Source: Pirellulales bacterium
Lineage (GTDB): Bacteria > Planctomycetota > Planctomycetia > Pirellulales > JAICIG01
DNA length: 45,447 nucleotides
Direction of reading: 5' to 3'
NCBI GenBank assembly: GCA_035533075.1
Contig: DATLUO010000163.1
Coordinates: forward strand, 1 to 45,447
Part shown: piece after piece, positions 25,255 to 33,174 of the stretch
How positions within the stretch are numbered: position 1 is the first letter of the stretch
Layout of the letters: every line of letters begins with the position of its first letter
The notes under the pieces: model-generated
What the model saw: the letters and a program-made list of their open reading frames with translations, nothing else
Databases searched by the model: none
Told to the model about the DNA's origin: nothing
Program-made: the position numbers and the translations under genes

Positions 25255-26643
25255 TCATCGACGCGGATCACAATCCGGCCCTATCCGACTCAATTCTTCC
25301 CACAGATACGCGCTGGCCTTGATTCCGCGGTGAAAATCGAGCAAGCGAAATTTCTCGTTCGGGCTGTGCGTGTTGTCGTCGTTGAGTCCCCAGCCGAGCA
25401 GCAGTGTGTCGACGCCCAACTGCTCGCGGAACGTGGAGACTACCGGAATCGAGCCGCCCTCGCGGATGTAAACCGGCGACCGGCCGAAACCATGTTCGAT
25501 TGCCTTCGCCGCCGCGCGAATGTACGGACTCTCGAATGACACAACGACGCCCGGCGCGCCGTCATAGGCCATCAGCTCCATCTTGATGCCCGGCGGGCAC
25601 AACCGCGTGAGCATTGTCTCCAGTGCGGCGTGGATCTTCTTGGGATCCTGCCGCGGAACCAGGCGGAAGCTGAACTTGGCGCCGGCCCTGGCGGGCAACA
25701 CGGTCTTCGAGCCTTCGCCTTGATAGCCGCTGAACAGGCCGTTGATATCGAACGTCGGCCGCGCCGAGCGCCGCTCGAGCGTCGAATAACCCTTCTCGCC
25801 CGCCGTCGTTGCAATGCCCAGCTCGTCGCAGAACTCCCGGTCGTCGAAATTGAGGGCCGCGAACTGCCGCCGCTCGGCCTCGGTCAGCGGTTCCACGTCG
25901 TCGTAGAAGCCGGGCACCTGGATCTGCCCGTCGCGATTGATGAGAACCGCGAGCATCTGGGTCAGTGCATTGGCGGGATTCATCACTCCGCCGCCGAACG
26001 TGCCGGAGTGCAAGTCCTGCTTCGGGCCGGTGAGCCGCAGCTCGAAATAGGCGATGCCTCGCAGTCCGTAGGTGATGGCCGGCTGGTCGGGCGCGAATTG
26101 GCTGGTGTCGCTGATGACCACCACGTCGCAGGCCAGCCGCTGCCGATGGGCGGCGATGAAGTTGTCCAAATGCTCGCTGCCGACTTCTTCTTCGCCCTCG
26201 ATCAAGAATTTGACGTTCACCGGCAGGCGGCCGGCCGTGCGCATCCACGCCTCGGCGCTTTTGACGTGCGTGAACATCTGACCCTTATCGTCGGTGGCGC
26301 CACGGGCATAAAGGTTGCCGTCGCGGCGGGTCGGCTCGAACGGCGGAGAGTGCCATTCATGGAGCGGATCCGGCGGCTGAACGTCGTAGTGGCCGTAAAC
26401 CAGCGCCGTCGGTGCGCCCGGTGCGCCAAGCCACTCGGCGTACACGATCGGATGTCCGGGGGTCTCGCACAGCTCGACCTTCATCTCCAGCCCGCGGAGC
26501 TGGGCCGCCACCCATTCGGCCGCCCGTCGCACGTCGGCCCGATGGCGGCTGTCGGCGCTGACGCTCGGAATGCGCAGCAACTCGCACAGCTCTTCCTCGA
26601 AGTCGGCCGCGTGCTGGTTCAGATAGTCGTCGATGTCGGGCAT
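25255..26643 (-). CDS. M20 family metallodipeptidase
   Basis: A cytoplasmic zinc exopeptidase that cleaves dipeptides or N-acyl amino acids. At 462 residues it has the full M20 metal set: YGHYDVQPPDP (His85, Asp87), ARGATDDKGQ (Asp118), EGEEEVGSEH (catalytic and bridging Glu at 151-152), SDTSQF, and a C-terminal THSPNEKF carrying the last zinc His. The dimerisation (lid) domain lies in the middle. The start at ATG 26643 follows AGGAGGAGC; the upstream frame to 26811 overlaps the clpS promoter and is rejected. It is divergent from clpS. Its 3' quarter is duplicated at 23404-23714, on the far side of the DUF4062 gene. The 25033-25254 gap holds no gene I can support. Confidence 0.92.
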   Translation of the reverse strand: MPDIDDYLNQHAADFEEELCELLRIPSVSADSRHRADVRRAAEWVAAQLRGLEMKVELCETPGHPIVYAEWLGAPGAPTALVYGHYDVQPPDPLHEWHSPPFEPTRRDGNLYARGATDDKGQMFTHVKSAEAWMRTAGRLPVNVKFLIEGEEEVGSEHLDNFIAAHRQRLACDVVVISDTSQFAPDQPAITYGLRGIAYFELRLTGPKQDLHSGTFGGGVMNPANALTQMLAVLINRDGQIQVPGFYDDVEPLTEAERRQFAALNFDDREFCDELGIATTAGEKGYSTLERRSARPTFDINGLFSGYQGEGSKTVLPARAGAKFSFRLVPRQDPKKIHAALETMLTRLCPPGIKMELMAYDGAPGVVVSFESPYIRAAAKAIEHGFGRSPVYIREGGSIPVVSTFREQLGVDTLLLGWGLNDDNTHSPNEKFRLLDFHRGIKASAYLWEELSRIGPDCDPRR

Positions 26644-26662
26644 AGATGCTCCTCCTGATCGT

Positions 26663-26691
26663 TTGGCCCCACGACGGGCATTCACTATAAT
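26663..26691 (+). promoter_or_regulatory. sigma70-type promoter for clpS-mtaB
   Basis: TTGGCC at 26663-26668 and a perfect TATAAT at 26686-26691 are separated by 17 bp. They end 46 bp before the clpS ATG, the best sigma70-like promoter seen in the window. Confidence 0.6.
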
Positions 26692-26737
26692 GTTCCACAG
26701 CGAATCCGACCATGCTTGAGCACATCGAGGGACCGCC

Positions 26738-27091
26738 ATGCCGGAACCGGCCGTTGCCGAGCCCGACCAGATTGAAGTCGCACCCGCCAAAATACAACAA
26801 CCGCGCGGCAAGCCGAAGCGTCAGCCACGCTACAACGTGGTGCTTTGGGACGACGACAAGCACAGCTATGCCTATGTCATTGTGATGCTGAAAGAGCTGT
26901 TTGGGCACCCGTTCGAGAAAGGTTTCGAGCTGGCCAAGGAAGTCGATACCCGCGGCCGCGTGATCGTGCTCACGACCACCAGGGAACACGCGGAGCTGAA
27001 GCGCGACCAGATTCACGCCTATGGCAAAGACGACGGCATCGAGGGTTGCTTAGGTTCGATGTGGTCGACGATCGAACCCGTGGAAGCGTGA
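26738..27091 (+). CDS. clpS: ClpS-like Clp protease adaptor
   Basis: 117 residues. An extended N-terminus (about 30 residues) precedes the ClpS core YNVVLWDDDKHSYAYVIVML, EKGFELAKEVDTRGRVIVL and ELKRDQIHAYGKD. ClpS docks on the ClpA/ClpC N-domain and delivers N-degron substrates or alters substrate choice. Compared with the E. coli protein as I recall it, the pocket Asn (in LVNDD) is Asp here (LWDDD), and the pocket His (AVHYQG) is Asp (EVDTRG). Both residues contact the N-terminal amino group, so specificity may differ. The mtaB start lies three bases after its stop, so the two are almost certainly co-transcribed. Confidence 0.85.
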   Translation: MPEPAVAEPDQIEVAPAKIQQPRGKPKRQPRYNVVLWDDDKHSYAYVIVMLKELFGHPFEKGFELAKEVDTRGRVIVLTTTREHAELKRDQIHAYGKDDGIEGCLGSMWSTIEPVEA

Positions 27092-27094
27092 AGG

Positions 27095-28393
27095 ATGACG
27101 ATTGTGGATCTTCCTCGGCCCCTGTTTCGCACGGCGACGCTCGGTTGCAAGGTCAACCAGTACGAAACGCAGTACGTGCGCGAGGGTCTGGAGCTGGCGG
27201 GCTACCGCGAAGCCGCCGACGGCGAAACGGCCGACCTCTGCGTCGTGAATACCTGCACCGTGACGGCCGAAGGCGACGCCAAAAGCCGCCAGACCATTCG
27301 TCAGCTCGCCGTCCGCAATCCGGGCACGCGCATCGTGGTCATGGGATGCTATGCCACCCGCGCCCCCGACGAAGTGGCGGCCCTGCCCGGAGTGGCGGAA
27401 GTCGTTCGCGACAAGCGCGAGTTGCCCGACCTGCTGGGCCGCTTCGGCGTGATCGACGTTCCGACCGGCATCTCGCGGTTCGATTGCCGCAAGCGGGCCT
27501 ACGTGAAGGTGCAGGACGGCTGCCTGCTGCGGTGCAGCTTCTGCATCATCCCGCACGTCCGCCCCCAGTTGGCCAGCCGCCCGCCGGAACTCATTCTCGA
27601 CGAAGTGCGGCGGCTGCGCGACAATGGCTATCGCGAGGTGATCCTTACGGGCATCCATCTGGGTCACTACGGCGTCGATTTCAACGCGGGCCGGGCCAAG
27701 GCAGACTGGCTGCGCCTTTCGCACTTGCTCGACCGGCTGGCGCGGCTGGACGGTGAATTTCGCATTCGGCTGTCGAGCATCGAGGCCACCGAAGTGACAC
27801 GGGAACTGATCGACGTGATGGCGTCCCATCCGACGCGCATCTGCCCTCACCTGCACGTCTCGCTGCAAAGCGGCTCCGACCGCGTGCTGCGGCGGATGCG
27901 GCGGCGGTGGGGAAGCCAACGGTTTGTCGACCGATGCGGGCTGGTGAAGGAAAAACTCGATCGGCCGGCGTTCACGACCGACGTGATCGTGGGCTTTCCC
28001 GGCGAGACCGACGCCGACTTCGAAGCGACATGCCAGGTGGTTGACACGGTGGGCTTTTCGAAACTGCACGTCTTTCCGTTCAGCTCGCGCCGTCCGACGC
28101 CGGCCGCCGACATGCCCGACCAGGTGCCGAAGCACGTCAAACAAGAACGGGCACAACGACTGGCGAAGCTGGAGGAAGAATTGTCGCGTCGCTATGCCGA
28201 AGGACTCATCGGCCGGCGGTTGCAGGTGATGGTGGAATCGCCCGTGGCCGATCGGCCAGGTTGGGCCTATGGCACATCCTGCCGCTACGTGCCGGTTGCG
28301 GTTCCCGCCACGCCGCAATGCTACGGCAAATTCAAAGACGCCGTTGCGGCGCGGTTCGCCGCCGGCCGCTTGGAAGCGGTTAGCACGCTGTAA
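27095..28393 (+). CDS. mtaB: MtaB-type tRNA methylthiotransferase (radical SAM)
   Basis: Adds a methylthio group to t6A37 of ANN-decoding tRNAs, giving ms2t6A. 432 residues. The N-terminal UPF0004 domain has the three auxiliary-cluster cysteines in TLGCKVNQYET, VNTCTVTAEGDAKSR and VVMGCYATRAP. The radical SAM CxxxCxxC is QDGCLLRCSFCIIP, followed by LTGIHLGHYG and LHVSLQSGSD. A C-terminal TRAM-like domain begins around RRLQVMVESP. LGCKVNQYE rather than the MiaB-type LGCQMN, together with the length, favours MtaB over MiaB or RimO. It is the second gene of the clpS operon. Confidence 0.9.
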   Translation: MTIVDLPRPLFRTATLGCKVNQYETQYVREGLELAGYREAADGETADLCVVNTCTVTAEGDAKSRQTIRQLAVRNPGTRIVVMGCYATRAPDEVAALPGVAEVVRDKRELPDLLGRFGVIDVPTGISRFDCRKRAYVKVQDGCLLRCSFCIIPHVRPQLASRPPELILDEVRRLRDNGYREVILTGIHLGHYGVDFNAGRAKADWLRLSHLLDRLARLDGEFRIRLSSIEATEVTRELIDVMASHPTRICPHLHVSLQSGSDRVLRRMRRRWGSQRFVDRCGLVKEKLDRPAFTTDVIVGFPGETDADFEATCQVVDTVGFSKLHVFPFSSRRPTPAADMPDQVPKHVKQERAQRLAKLEEELSRRYAEGLIGRRLQVMVESPVADRPGWAYGTSCRYVPVAVPATPQCYGKFKDAVAARFAAGRLEAVSTL

Positions 28394-28493
28394 CGTCCGC
28401 TGGCGTGTGAGCCACTAGGGCTTATAGAACGCCGCCTGTCATCGACAGGCATTGTCACGCCCACCGCGCGCTTGCCGCGCCGACCATCCAAGG

Positions 28494-29144
28494 ATGAAAA
28501 CCATGCGCAGAGTCTTTAATTGGAAATGGACCTTACCTCTCGTCGCCGCGCTGATCTCAACGACTTCGGCGCGGGCCGGCGAAGAACGGCGACACGACGA
28601 AGCCCCGCCTTCTCGCCGGCACGGACATGGCGACGAACCGTCGCCTGGGCTCTCACATCACCAGCATCAGCACAGCGGCCATGCTCACCATCGGACGGCC
28701 ACTCACGACGGGCGGCATTACGCCGGCCACCACGCGCATCATGGGTCCCGACCATCGGCCGTACATCACGGCCATTGCCTAGAGCATCATGCCCATCACG
28801 CGCACCACGCATCTCACCACGACGCTGGGCCGCCGCATCATCACGCTGGTCCGCCGCAGCACGCGGGACCGCACGGCGACGGGCAGCACGCCCACGCGGT
28901 ATCGGAACACCACCGTGGACCGTCGCACCACGCCCACCATCATGCCACTTGGCGACAACACGCCGGGACGCACCACCACGCGGGCTACGAGCGCGGCGGG
29001 CCGCACGCGGGCCAGCACCATTCACGTGCGAGCGGCCATACGTCTGGGGCGGCATCGCACCACGGCGGGCACGCGGGAGAGGCAAGTCCGCGGCACCATC
29101 GGCATTGGCGCCATCAGCCGGAAGACGGGGGCGAGCGGCCGTAG
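28494..29144 (+). CDS. secreted histidine-rich protein
   Basis: 216 residues with a Sec signal peptide (MKTMRRVFNWKWTLPLVAALISTTSARA), preceded by AAGG and starting at ATG 28494. After the leader the protein is almost all His, Ala, Gly, Ser, Pro and Arg, with about 56 histidines by hand count, roughly a quarter of all residues. They occur in clusters such as HHAHHAHHASHH, PHHHAGPP and THHHAGYERGG. There is one Cys and almost no hydrophobic residues, so the mature protein is probably disordered and metal-binding (Zn, Ni, Cu or Co) outside the cytoplasm. No family is recognised. The other frames here are also open, but only this one has a signal peptide and ribosome site. A TTG start at 28452 would add 14 residues and is less likely. 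Confidence 0.65.
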   Translation: MKTMRRVFNWKWTLPLVAALISTTSARAGEERRHDEAPPSRRHGHGDEPSPGLSHHQHQHSGHAHHRTATHDGRHYAGHHAHHGSRPSAVHHGHCLEHHAHHAHHASHHDAGPPHHHAGPPQHAGPHGDGQHAHAVSEHHRGPSHHAHHHATWRQHAGTHHHAGYERGGPHAGQHHSRASGHTSGAASHHGGHAGEASPRHHRHWRHQPEDGGERP

Positions 29145-29260
29145 CGTCGGTGTCAATCCGCGAATCCGGCCGTTGCCAAACGCTCGTCCAGCAACGCCGG
29201 CAGCGGCGAGCGGCACGCGCCGGTACGGCCGTAAAGCTTCGCCGAACCCGTTCCCATTTC

Positions 29261-29331
29261 ACACTAACCCGAAGCGCAAGCGAGGTTTTGCCGCCTTTTC
29301 CATGTTGCTCGCTAGCGCTTCGGGTTGGTGT
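29261..29331. repeat. family C inverted repeat
   Basis: ACACTAACCCGAAGCGCAAG plus CGAG (29261-29284) and the near-complement CTCGCTAGCGCTTCGGGTTG plus GTGT (29308-29331) form a 24-bp stem with two mismatches and a 23-bp loop. It lies between the histidine-rich gene and rpmI in a 382-bp gap that otherwise holds only the rpmI promoter candidate. The CCGAAGCGC core is a motif I recall as frequent in Rhodopirellula-type intergenic regions. Confidence 0.8.
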
Positions 29332-29475
29332 ACGGCACCTGCATACCGGCTTCGGCGAAGCTTTAGGGCCGGGCAGTCGCTGCGTTTCTGGCGCCAAACC
29401 CAGGTGCCTTACCCGGCATCTTGACGCCTGCCGCTCGCCCGTCTCAAACCCCCTTCCACAAATCCGGCGGGGGCC

Positions 29476-29481
29476 TATAAT
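29476..29481 (+). promoter_or_regulatory. candidate -10 element for rpmI-rplT
   Basis: A perfect TATAAT ends 45 bp before the rpmI ATG. The -35 region (CTTCCA at 29453-29458, 17-bp spacing) is a poor match. Confidence 0.4.
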
Positions 29482-29526
29482 ACGTGATTCTTTGAAGTCG
29501 CCAACCTTTGCCCGGACGGATTTCAG

Positions 29527-29730
29527 ATGCCCAAGCAAAAGACCCACAAGGCCACCAAGAAGCGGTTTCGCCTCTCGGCGAACGGTAAAGCCATGCACCG
29601 CCATGCGGGCACCAGCCACTTGGCGGCCGGCATGTCGAAAAAACGCCGCCGCAATTTGCGCGGCACCACCGCCGCCGCCGAGGTCGAGTCGAAGCGGGTG
29701 CAGACCCTGCTCGGCAAGTACAGTTATTAA
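29527..29730 (+). CDS. rpmI: 50S ribosomal protein L35
   Basis: 67 residues, typical for L35: MPKQKTHKATKKRFRLSANG, then RHAGTSHLAAGMSKKRRRNL and a short tail. It is very basic and binds 23S rRNA in the large subunit. The rplT gene follows after 36 bp, the conserved order. infC, which often precedes rpmI, is not upstream; a His-rich protein gene and a family C repeat are there instead. Confidence 0.97.
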   Translation: MPKQKTHKATKKRFRLSANGKAMHRHAGTSHLAAGMSKKRRRNLRGTTAAAEVESKRVQTLLGKYSY

Positions 29731-29766
29731 CCGCGGCGCAAGACCAGCAAAAAAGGACAGACTGCC

Positions 29767-30126
29767 ATGAGAAGCATGAAGGGCGCGGCCCGCACACAGG
29801 CCAAGAAGCGGTTGTTCCGCAAGGTGAAGGGCTACGTCGGTGGCCGCGGCCGACTCTATCGAACGGCCAAGGAGACGTTGGCCCGCGCCGGCGCCTATGC
29901 CACCCGCGACCGTCGCGCTCGCAAGCGCGATTTCCGCCGCTTGTGGATCATCCGCCTGAACGCGGCCGTCCGCGAGCGGGGTCTGCGCTACAGCGAGTTT
30001 ATCAACGGCCTCAACAAGTCGGGGATGGAACTCGATCGAAAGATGCTTTCGGAGATGGCCATCGCCGATCCGGCCGGTTTCGACGTGGTGGTGGCCCAGG
30101 TGCGGCAGGCACTCGCCGTAGGCTAA
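29767..30126 (+). CDS. rplT: 50S ribosomal protein L20
   Basis: 119 residues with the L20 signature: a basic N-terminal extension, [20 protein letters not shown], then [20 protein letters not shown] and [21 protein letters not shown]20 is needed early in 50S assembly and in several bacteria represses its own operon. The start at ATG 29767 follows AAAGGAC. A hicB-hicA pair separates it from pheS. Confidence 0.97.
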   Translation: MRSMKGAARTQAKKRLFRKVKGYVGGRGRLYRTAKETLARAGAYATRDRRARKRDFRRLWIIRLNAAVRERGLRYSEFINGLNKSGMELDRKMLSEMAIADPAGFDVVVAQVRQALAVG

Positions 30127-30201
30127 CGGCGGCTGTCTCCGGTTTGTTTCGGACGATATACTGGAGATAGCATTTTCCAGGCTCGGCCAATCGGTTGATC
30201 G

Positions 30202-30465
30202 ATGTTGGAACCGTCACGACAGACTGCCCACCGCTGCTGTATTCTGGTGTCGCCGGAAGACGGTGGCTATTGTGTTCGCGCCGCCGATCTGGCGGGTGTC
30301 GTTAGCGAAGGCGATACCGTCGAGGAAGCCGTGCAAAACATCAAAGAGGCTTACGCCGGAGCGATCGAGAGCTACCTCGAACACGGCGATGCAATCCCGT
30401 GGCTAGTTCCTCCCCGAGAACCGGAGGAACAGGAGCAGTGCCTGTGGATCGATCTCGATGTCTGA
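30202..30465 (+). CDS. hicB: HicB-family antitoxin
   Basis: 87 residues with the HicB core: ILVSPEDGGYCVRAADLAGV, then EGDTVEEAVQNIKEAYAGAI and a Pro/Glu-rich tail. This is the common partial-RNase-H antitoxin fold (DGGYxVxxPDLxG). No extra DNA-binding domain is visible. It starts 75 bp after rplT and overlaps hicA by eight bases, indicating translational coupling. The order is antitoxin first, opposite to the pair at 20.4-20.9 kb. It may be expressed from the ribosomal protein promoter as well as its own; TATACT at 30157-30162 is a weak -10 candidate. Confidence 0.78.
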   Translation: MLEPSRQTAHRCCILVSPEDGGYCVRAADLAGVVSEGDTVEEAVQNIKEAYAGAIESYLEHGDAIPWLVPPREPEEQEQCLWIDLDV

Positions 30466-30688
30466 GTTACCGCGGGTAACCGGCGCCGAGGCGTGCCGGG
30501 CGTTTGCGAAGTTCGGTTTTGCCTTGGACCGAATCAGCTCGTCGCACCACATCTTCAGGAAGCCCGGTTTCCCGAACGTCCTCTCCGTCCCGATCCACGG
30601 CAACAAGGCTCTAAAGAAGGGTACGCTCCGTTCGCTTATCCGCGATGCGGAGATTTCGGTCGAACAATTTGTGCAAGCTCTTAAGTGA
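30458..30688 (+). CDS. hicA: HicA-family mRNA interferase toxin
   Basis: 76 residues: [19 protein letters not shown], then [15 protein letters not shown] with the active-site His in SSHHIF (GSHH in most relatives), and [24 protein letters not shown], the classical HicA C-terminal half. It would cleave mRNA when freed from HicB. The SHH motif and [10 protein letters not shown] are intact, so nothing suggests it is dead. Its stop overlaps a GTG that could begin pheS, so read-through into the pheS transcript is likely. Confidence 0.82.
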   Translation: MSELPRVTGAEACRAFAKFGFALDRISSSHHIFRKPGFPNVLSVPIHGNKALKKGTLRSLIRDAEISVEQFVQALK

Positions 30689-30702
30689 CGAGGTGCGCGG
30701 CT

Positions 30703-31737
30703 GTGAAGCTCGACGATTTCAAGCTTGAACTCGATCAACTTGAAGCTGCCGCGCTGGCGGCATTCAATGCTGCCGGCAGCGCTGAACCGCTGGAAGCCGC
30801 CCGCGTGGAATACCTCGGTGCCAAAAGCGGTCGGTTGAAGGATCTACAAAAGGGGCTGGGCGGCGTCGACAAGCCCGATAAGCCGGCCGCGGGCAAACGC
30901 TTCAACGAAGTCAAGCAATCCGTGGAAGCCGCGTTCGAAGCCGCACGCCGGCGCGCCGAGCAGGCGACCGTCTCCACGGGCACGTCCGCTCAGTTCGATC
31001 CGACCTTGCCCGGCCGCCGCCCGCGTTTGGGGCACCTTCATCCGCTGACGCAGACGATCGACGATCTGAAGCAGATCATGGGCCGGCTCGGCTTCAATGT
31101 GGCCGAAGGCCCGGAGATCGAAGACGAGTGGCACAACTTCGAGGCACTCAACATCCCCGGCGAACATCCGGCCCGCGATCCGCTGGAGAATTTCTATTTG
31201 GCCGCCGCGCAGACCTCGGCCGGCAAGAGTGGCTCGGCCCCGCCGATGCTGCTGCGCAGCCAGACGAGCACGGTGCAAATCCGCGTGATGGAACAAACAC
31301 GGCCGCCCGTGCGTATCATTTCGCTGGGCCGCGTTTACCGGCCCGACACCGCCGACGCCACGCACTATCCCATGTTCCATCAAATCGAGGGCCTGTTGGT
31401 CGATCGTCACGTGACCATGGCCGATTTGAAGAGCGTGTTGCGGCTGTTCGCCATGAGTTACTTCGGCGGCGACGTCCACATTCGCTTCCGGCCGTCGTTC
31501 TTTCCCTTCACCGAGCCGAGCGTGGAGGTCGACATGAGCTGGCACGACCGCTGGATCGAAATGGGCGGCGCCGGCATGGTCGATCCGAACGTGCTGCGGG
31601 CGGTCGGCTACGATCCCGAGGAAGTGAGCGGTTTTGCCTTCGGTCTGGGCGTGGAGCGCGTCTGTGCCCGACGCCATCAGGTGACCGACATCCGCGAGTT
31701 CTATCGCAATGATGTGCGGTTCCTCGAACAATTCTAG
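30703..31737 (+). CDS. pheS: phenylalanyl-tRNA synthetase alpha subunit
   Basis: Class II aaRS catalytic subunit that charges tRNA-Phe as an alpha2-beta2 tetramer with PheT. 344 residues. An N-terminal coiled-coil arm ([12 protein letters not shown] to about 100) leads to [19 protein letters not shown]. It is followed by [13 protein letters not shown] (motif 2 region), [17 protein letters not shown] and the motif 3 region [12 protein letters not shown]. It ends [16 protein letters not shown]. The start is GTG 30703 after GAGGTG; an in-frame GTG at 30685 overlapping the hicA stop is an alternative. pheT is not next to it, although it usually follows; a convergent membrane gene begins at the next base. 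Confidence 0.95.
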   Translation: MKLDDFKLELDQLEAAALAAFNAAGSAEPLEAARVEYLGAKSGRLKDLQKGLGGVDKPDKPAAGKRFNEVKQSVEAAFEAARRRAEQATVSTGTSAQFDPTLPGRRPRLGHLHPLTQTIDDLKQIMGRLGFNVAEGPEIEDEWHNFEALNIPGEHPARDPLENFYLAAAQTSAGKSGSAPPMLLRSQTSTVQIRVMEQTRPPVRIISLGRVYRPDTADATHYPMFHQIEGLLVDRHVTMADLKSVLRLFAMSYFGGDVHIRFRPSFFPFTEPSVEVDMSWHDRWIEMGGAGMVDPNVLRAVGYDPEEVSGFAFGLGVERVCARRHQVTDIREFYRNDVRFLEQF

Positions 31738-33171
31738 TCAGCCGGGCTGCTCGAGCGCGCGGACCGCGTCGTTGAGCAGAGCGACAAACGGCGGCGGGTT
31801 GTAAAGACCCAGCAGCAGCACCAACGCCATGCACAACAAGATCGGCAGACCGGTGCCGATGCTGTCCTGGAAGCCGGCCGGCGCCGCCTCAGCGGAGGGC
31901 GACCCAAACGACATCGAAACCACCGTCACTCCCATGCCGATAAAGACCATGAAGAGCAGCAACACGAACAGACCTCCGGCCCAATAGTGTCCGGTGACAA
32001 ACGTGGCCGAGAGAATCTGAAACTCACTGACGAACGGGGCGAACGGCGGCGACGCCGTGATGGCAAAGAAGCCCGCCAGGAACATCGCCCCGGAAAGCGG
32101 CAACCGCCGCAACACGCCGTGCAGATCGTCGGTGAATTTACTGCCGTAGGCGCGGTGGATGTTGGCGGCCGAGAGAAAGAGCACACCTTTGGTCAACCCA
32201 TTGTGGACGACGTGCAGCAGTGAGCCAAGCACCGCCGTGCCGCCCACGCCGATGCCGAACACCAGAATGCCCATGTGCTCCACGCTCGAATAGGCCAGCA
32301 GCCGCTTCACGTCGCGCTGCCGGATCATGAACACCGCCCCCAGAGCCATCGAGAACATTCCGATCAACATCATGATCCGCTGCACGAAAGGAAGGTCATG
32401 CGCCACGGCGGCGATCTGATAGAACCGCAGAATGGCCAGAAACGCGCAACTGGTCAAACTGCCGGCCATCAGCGCGCCGAGAAGGCCCGGCGCCTCGCCG
32501 TAGGCGTCCGGCTTCCAGGTATGCATCGGCGCCAGGCCCATCTTCGTGCCATAGCCGACGAACAGCAGCACGAACGCGGCGTGCAGCCAGGGCAAGGAGA
32601 GGTGGGGGGCCTCGCGGACGAGATCGTCGAACAGCAGCGTCGCTTCCAGGCCGGCGTGGAGCGACGAGTAGGCGAGAAAAAACGAGCCGAGCAGCGCCAA
32701 GGCGATACCCACGGAGCAGATCACCAGGTATTTCCACGTCGCCTCCAACGACCGCCGGTTGTGATTGAAATAGATGCCGGGAGCGGTCGCGAGGGTCGTG
32801 GCTTCCATGGCCACCCACATCACGCCCAGATGATGCGACAGCACGATGAGCGTCATCATCGCTTGCGCCAACAGCAGGCAAGCGCAGAACACGCGGTTCG
32901 GCCGCTCCTGCCTCAGGGCCAGATAGGGCGGCGCGTAGAGCGAGCAGAGCACGAAAAAAAGGGCGTTGAATCCAAGAAACAGCTTGCTCAGCGGGTCGAG
33001 CGACAGCCAGCCGCCGAAGGCCGACACCTCGCCCTGGTCCAACGCCGCGGCGACCAGGCCAAGTTGAATCGCCCCCGCCAGCGGCACCAGCCAGGGCCGC
33101 CAACGGTTCGACGGTGTGGCGAACACCACCGCGGCGGCCAGGAGCGGACAGAGAATCAGCCAAACGGCCAT
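31738..33171 (-). CDS. hydrogenase-4 HyfF-like proton-pumping membrane subunit
   Basis: 477 residues, about 13-14 hydrophobic segments, of the NuoL/M/N antiporter-like family. Key features are the conserved Glu in VMWVAMEATTLAT, the conserved Lys in GYGTKMGLAPMHTWKPDAYG, LLAYSSVEHMGILVFG, and a conserved His region HVVHNGLTKGVLFLSA. The run TKMGLAPMHTWKPDAYGEAP is characteristic of HyfF and CooM-type subunits rather than of NuoN. It is the last gene of the minus-strand cluster; its stop directly abuts the pheS stop with no base between. No large or small hydrogenase subunit gene follows it. Confidence 0.82.
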   Translation of the reverse strand: MAVWLILCPLLAAAVVFATPSNRWRPWLVPLAGAIQLGLVAAALDQGEVSAFGGWLSLDPLSKLFLGFNALFFVLCSLYAPPYLALRQERPNRVFCACLLLAQAMMTLIVLSHHLGVMWVAMEATTLATAPGIYFNHNRRSLEATWKYLVICSVGIALALLGSFFLAYSSLHAGLEATLLFDDLVREAPHLSLPWLHAAFVLLFVGYGTKMGLAPMHTWKPDAYGEAPGLLGALMAGSLTSCAFLAILRFYQIAAVAHDLPFVQRIMMLIGMFSMALGAVFMIRQRDVKRLLAYSSVEHMGILVFGIGVGGTAVLGSLLHVVHNGLTKGVLFLSAANIHRAYGSKFTDDLHGVLRRLPLSGAMFLAGFFAITASPPFAPFVSEFQILSATFVTGHYWAGGLFVLLLFMVFIGMGVTVVSMSFGSPSAEAAPAGFQDSIGTGLPILLCMALVLLLGLYNPPPFVALLNDAVRALEQPG

Positions 33172-33174
33172 CGG

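Noticed and set aside
29421-29426. TTGACG considered as the -35 for rpmI.
   Set aside because: It is about 50 bp from the TATAAT at 29476, far outside functional spacing.
28516-29770. Long open frames on both strands across the histidine-rich gene.
   Set aside because: They lack ribosome sites and recognisable domains. Only the frame starting at 28494 has a signal peptide and a coherent composition. CAC/CAT runs leave other frames open.
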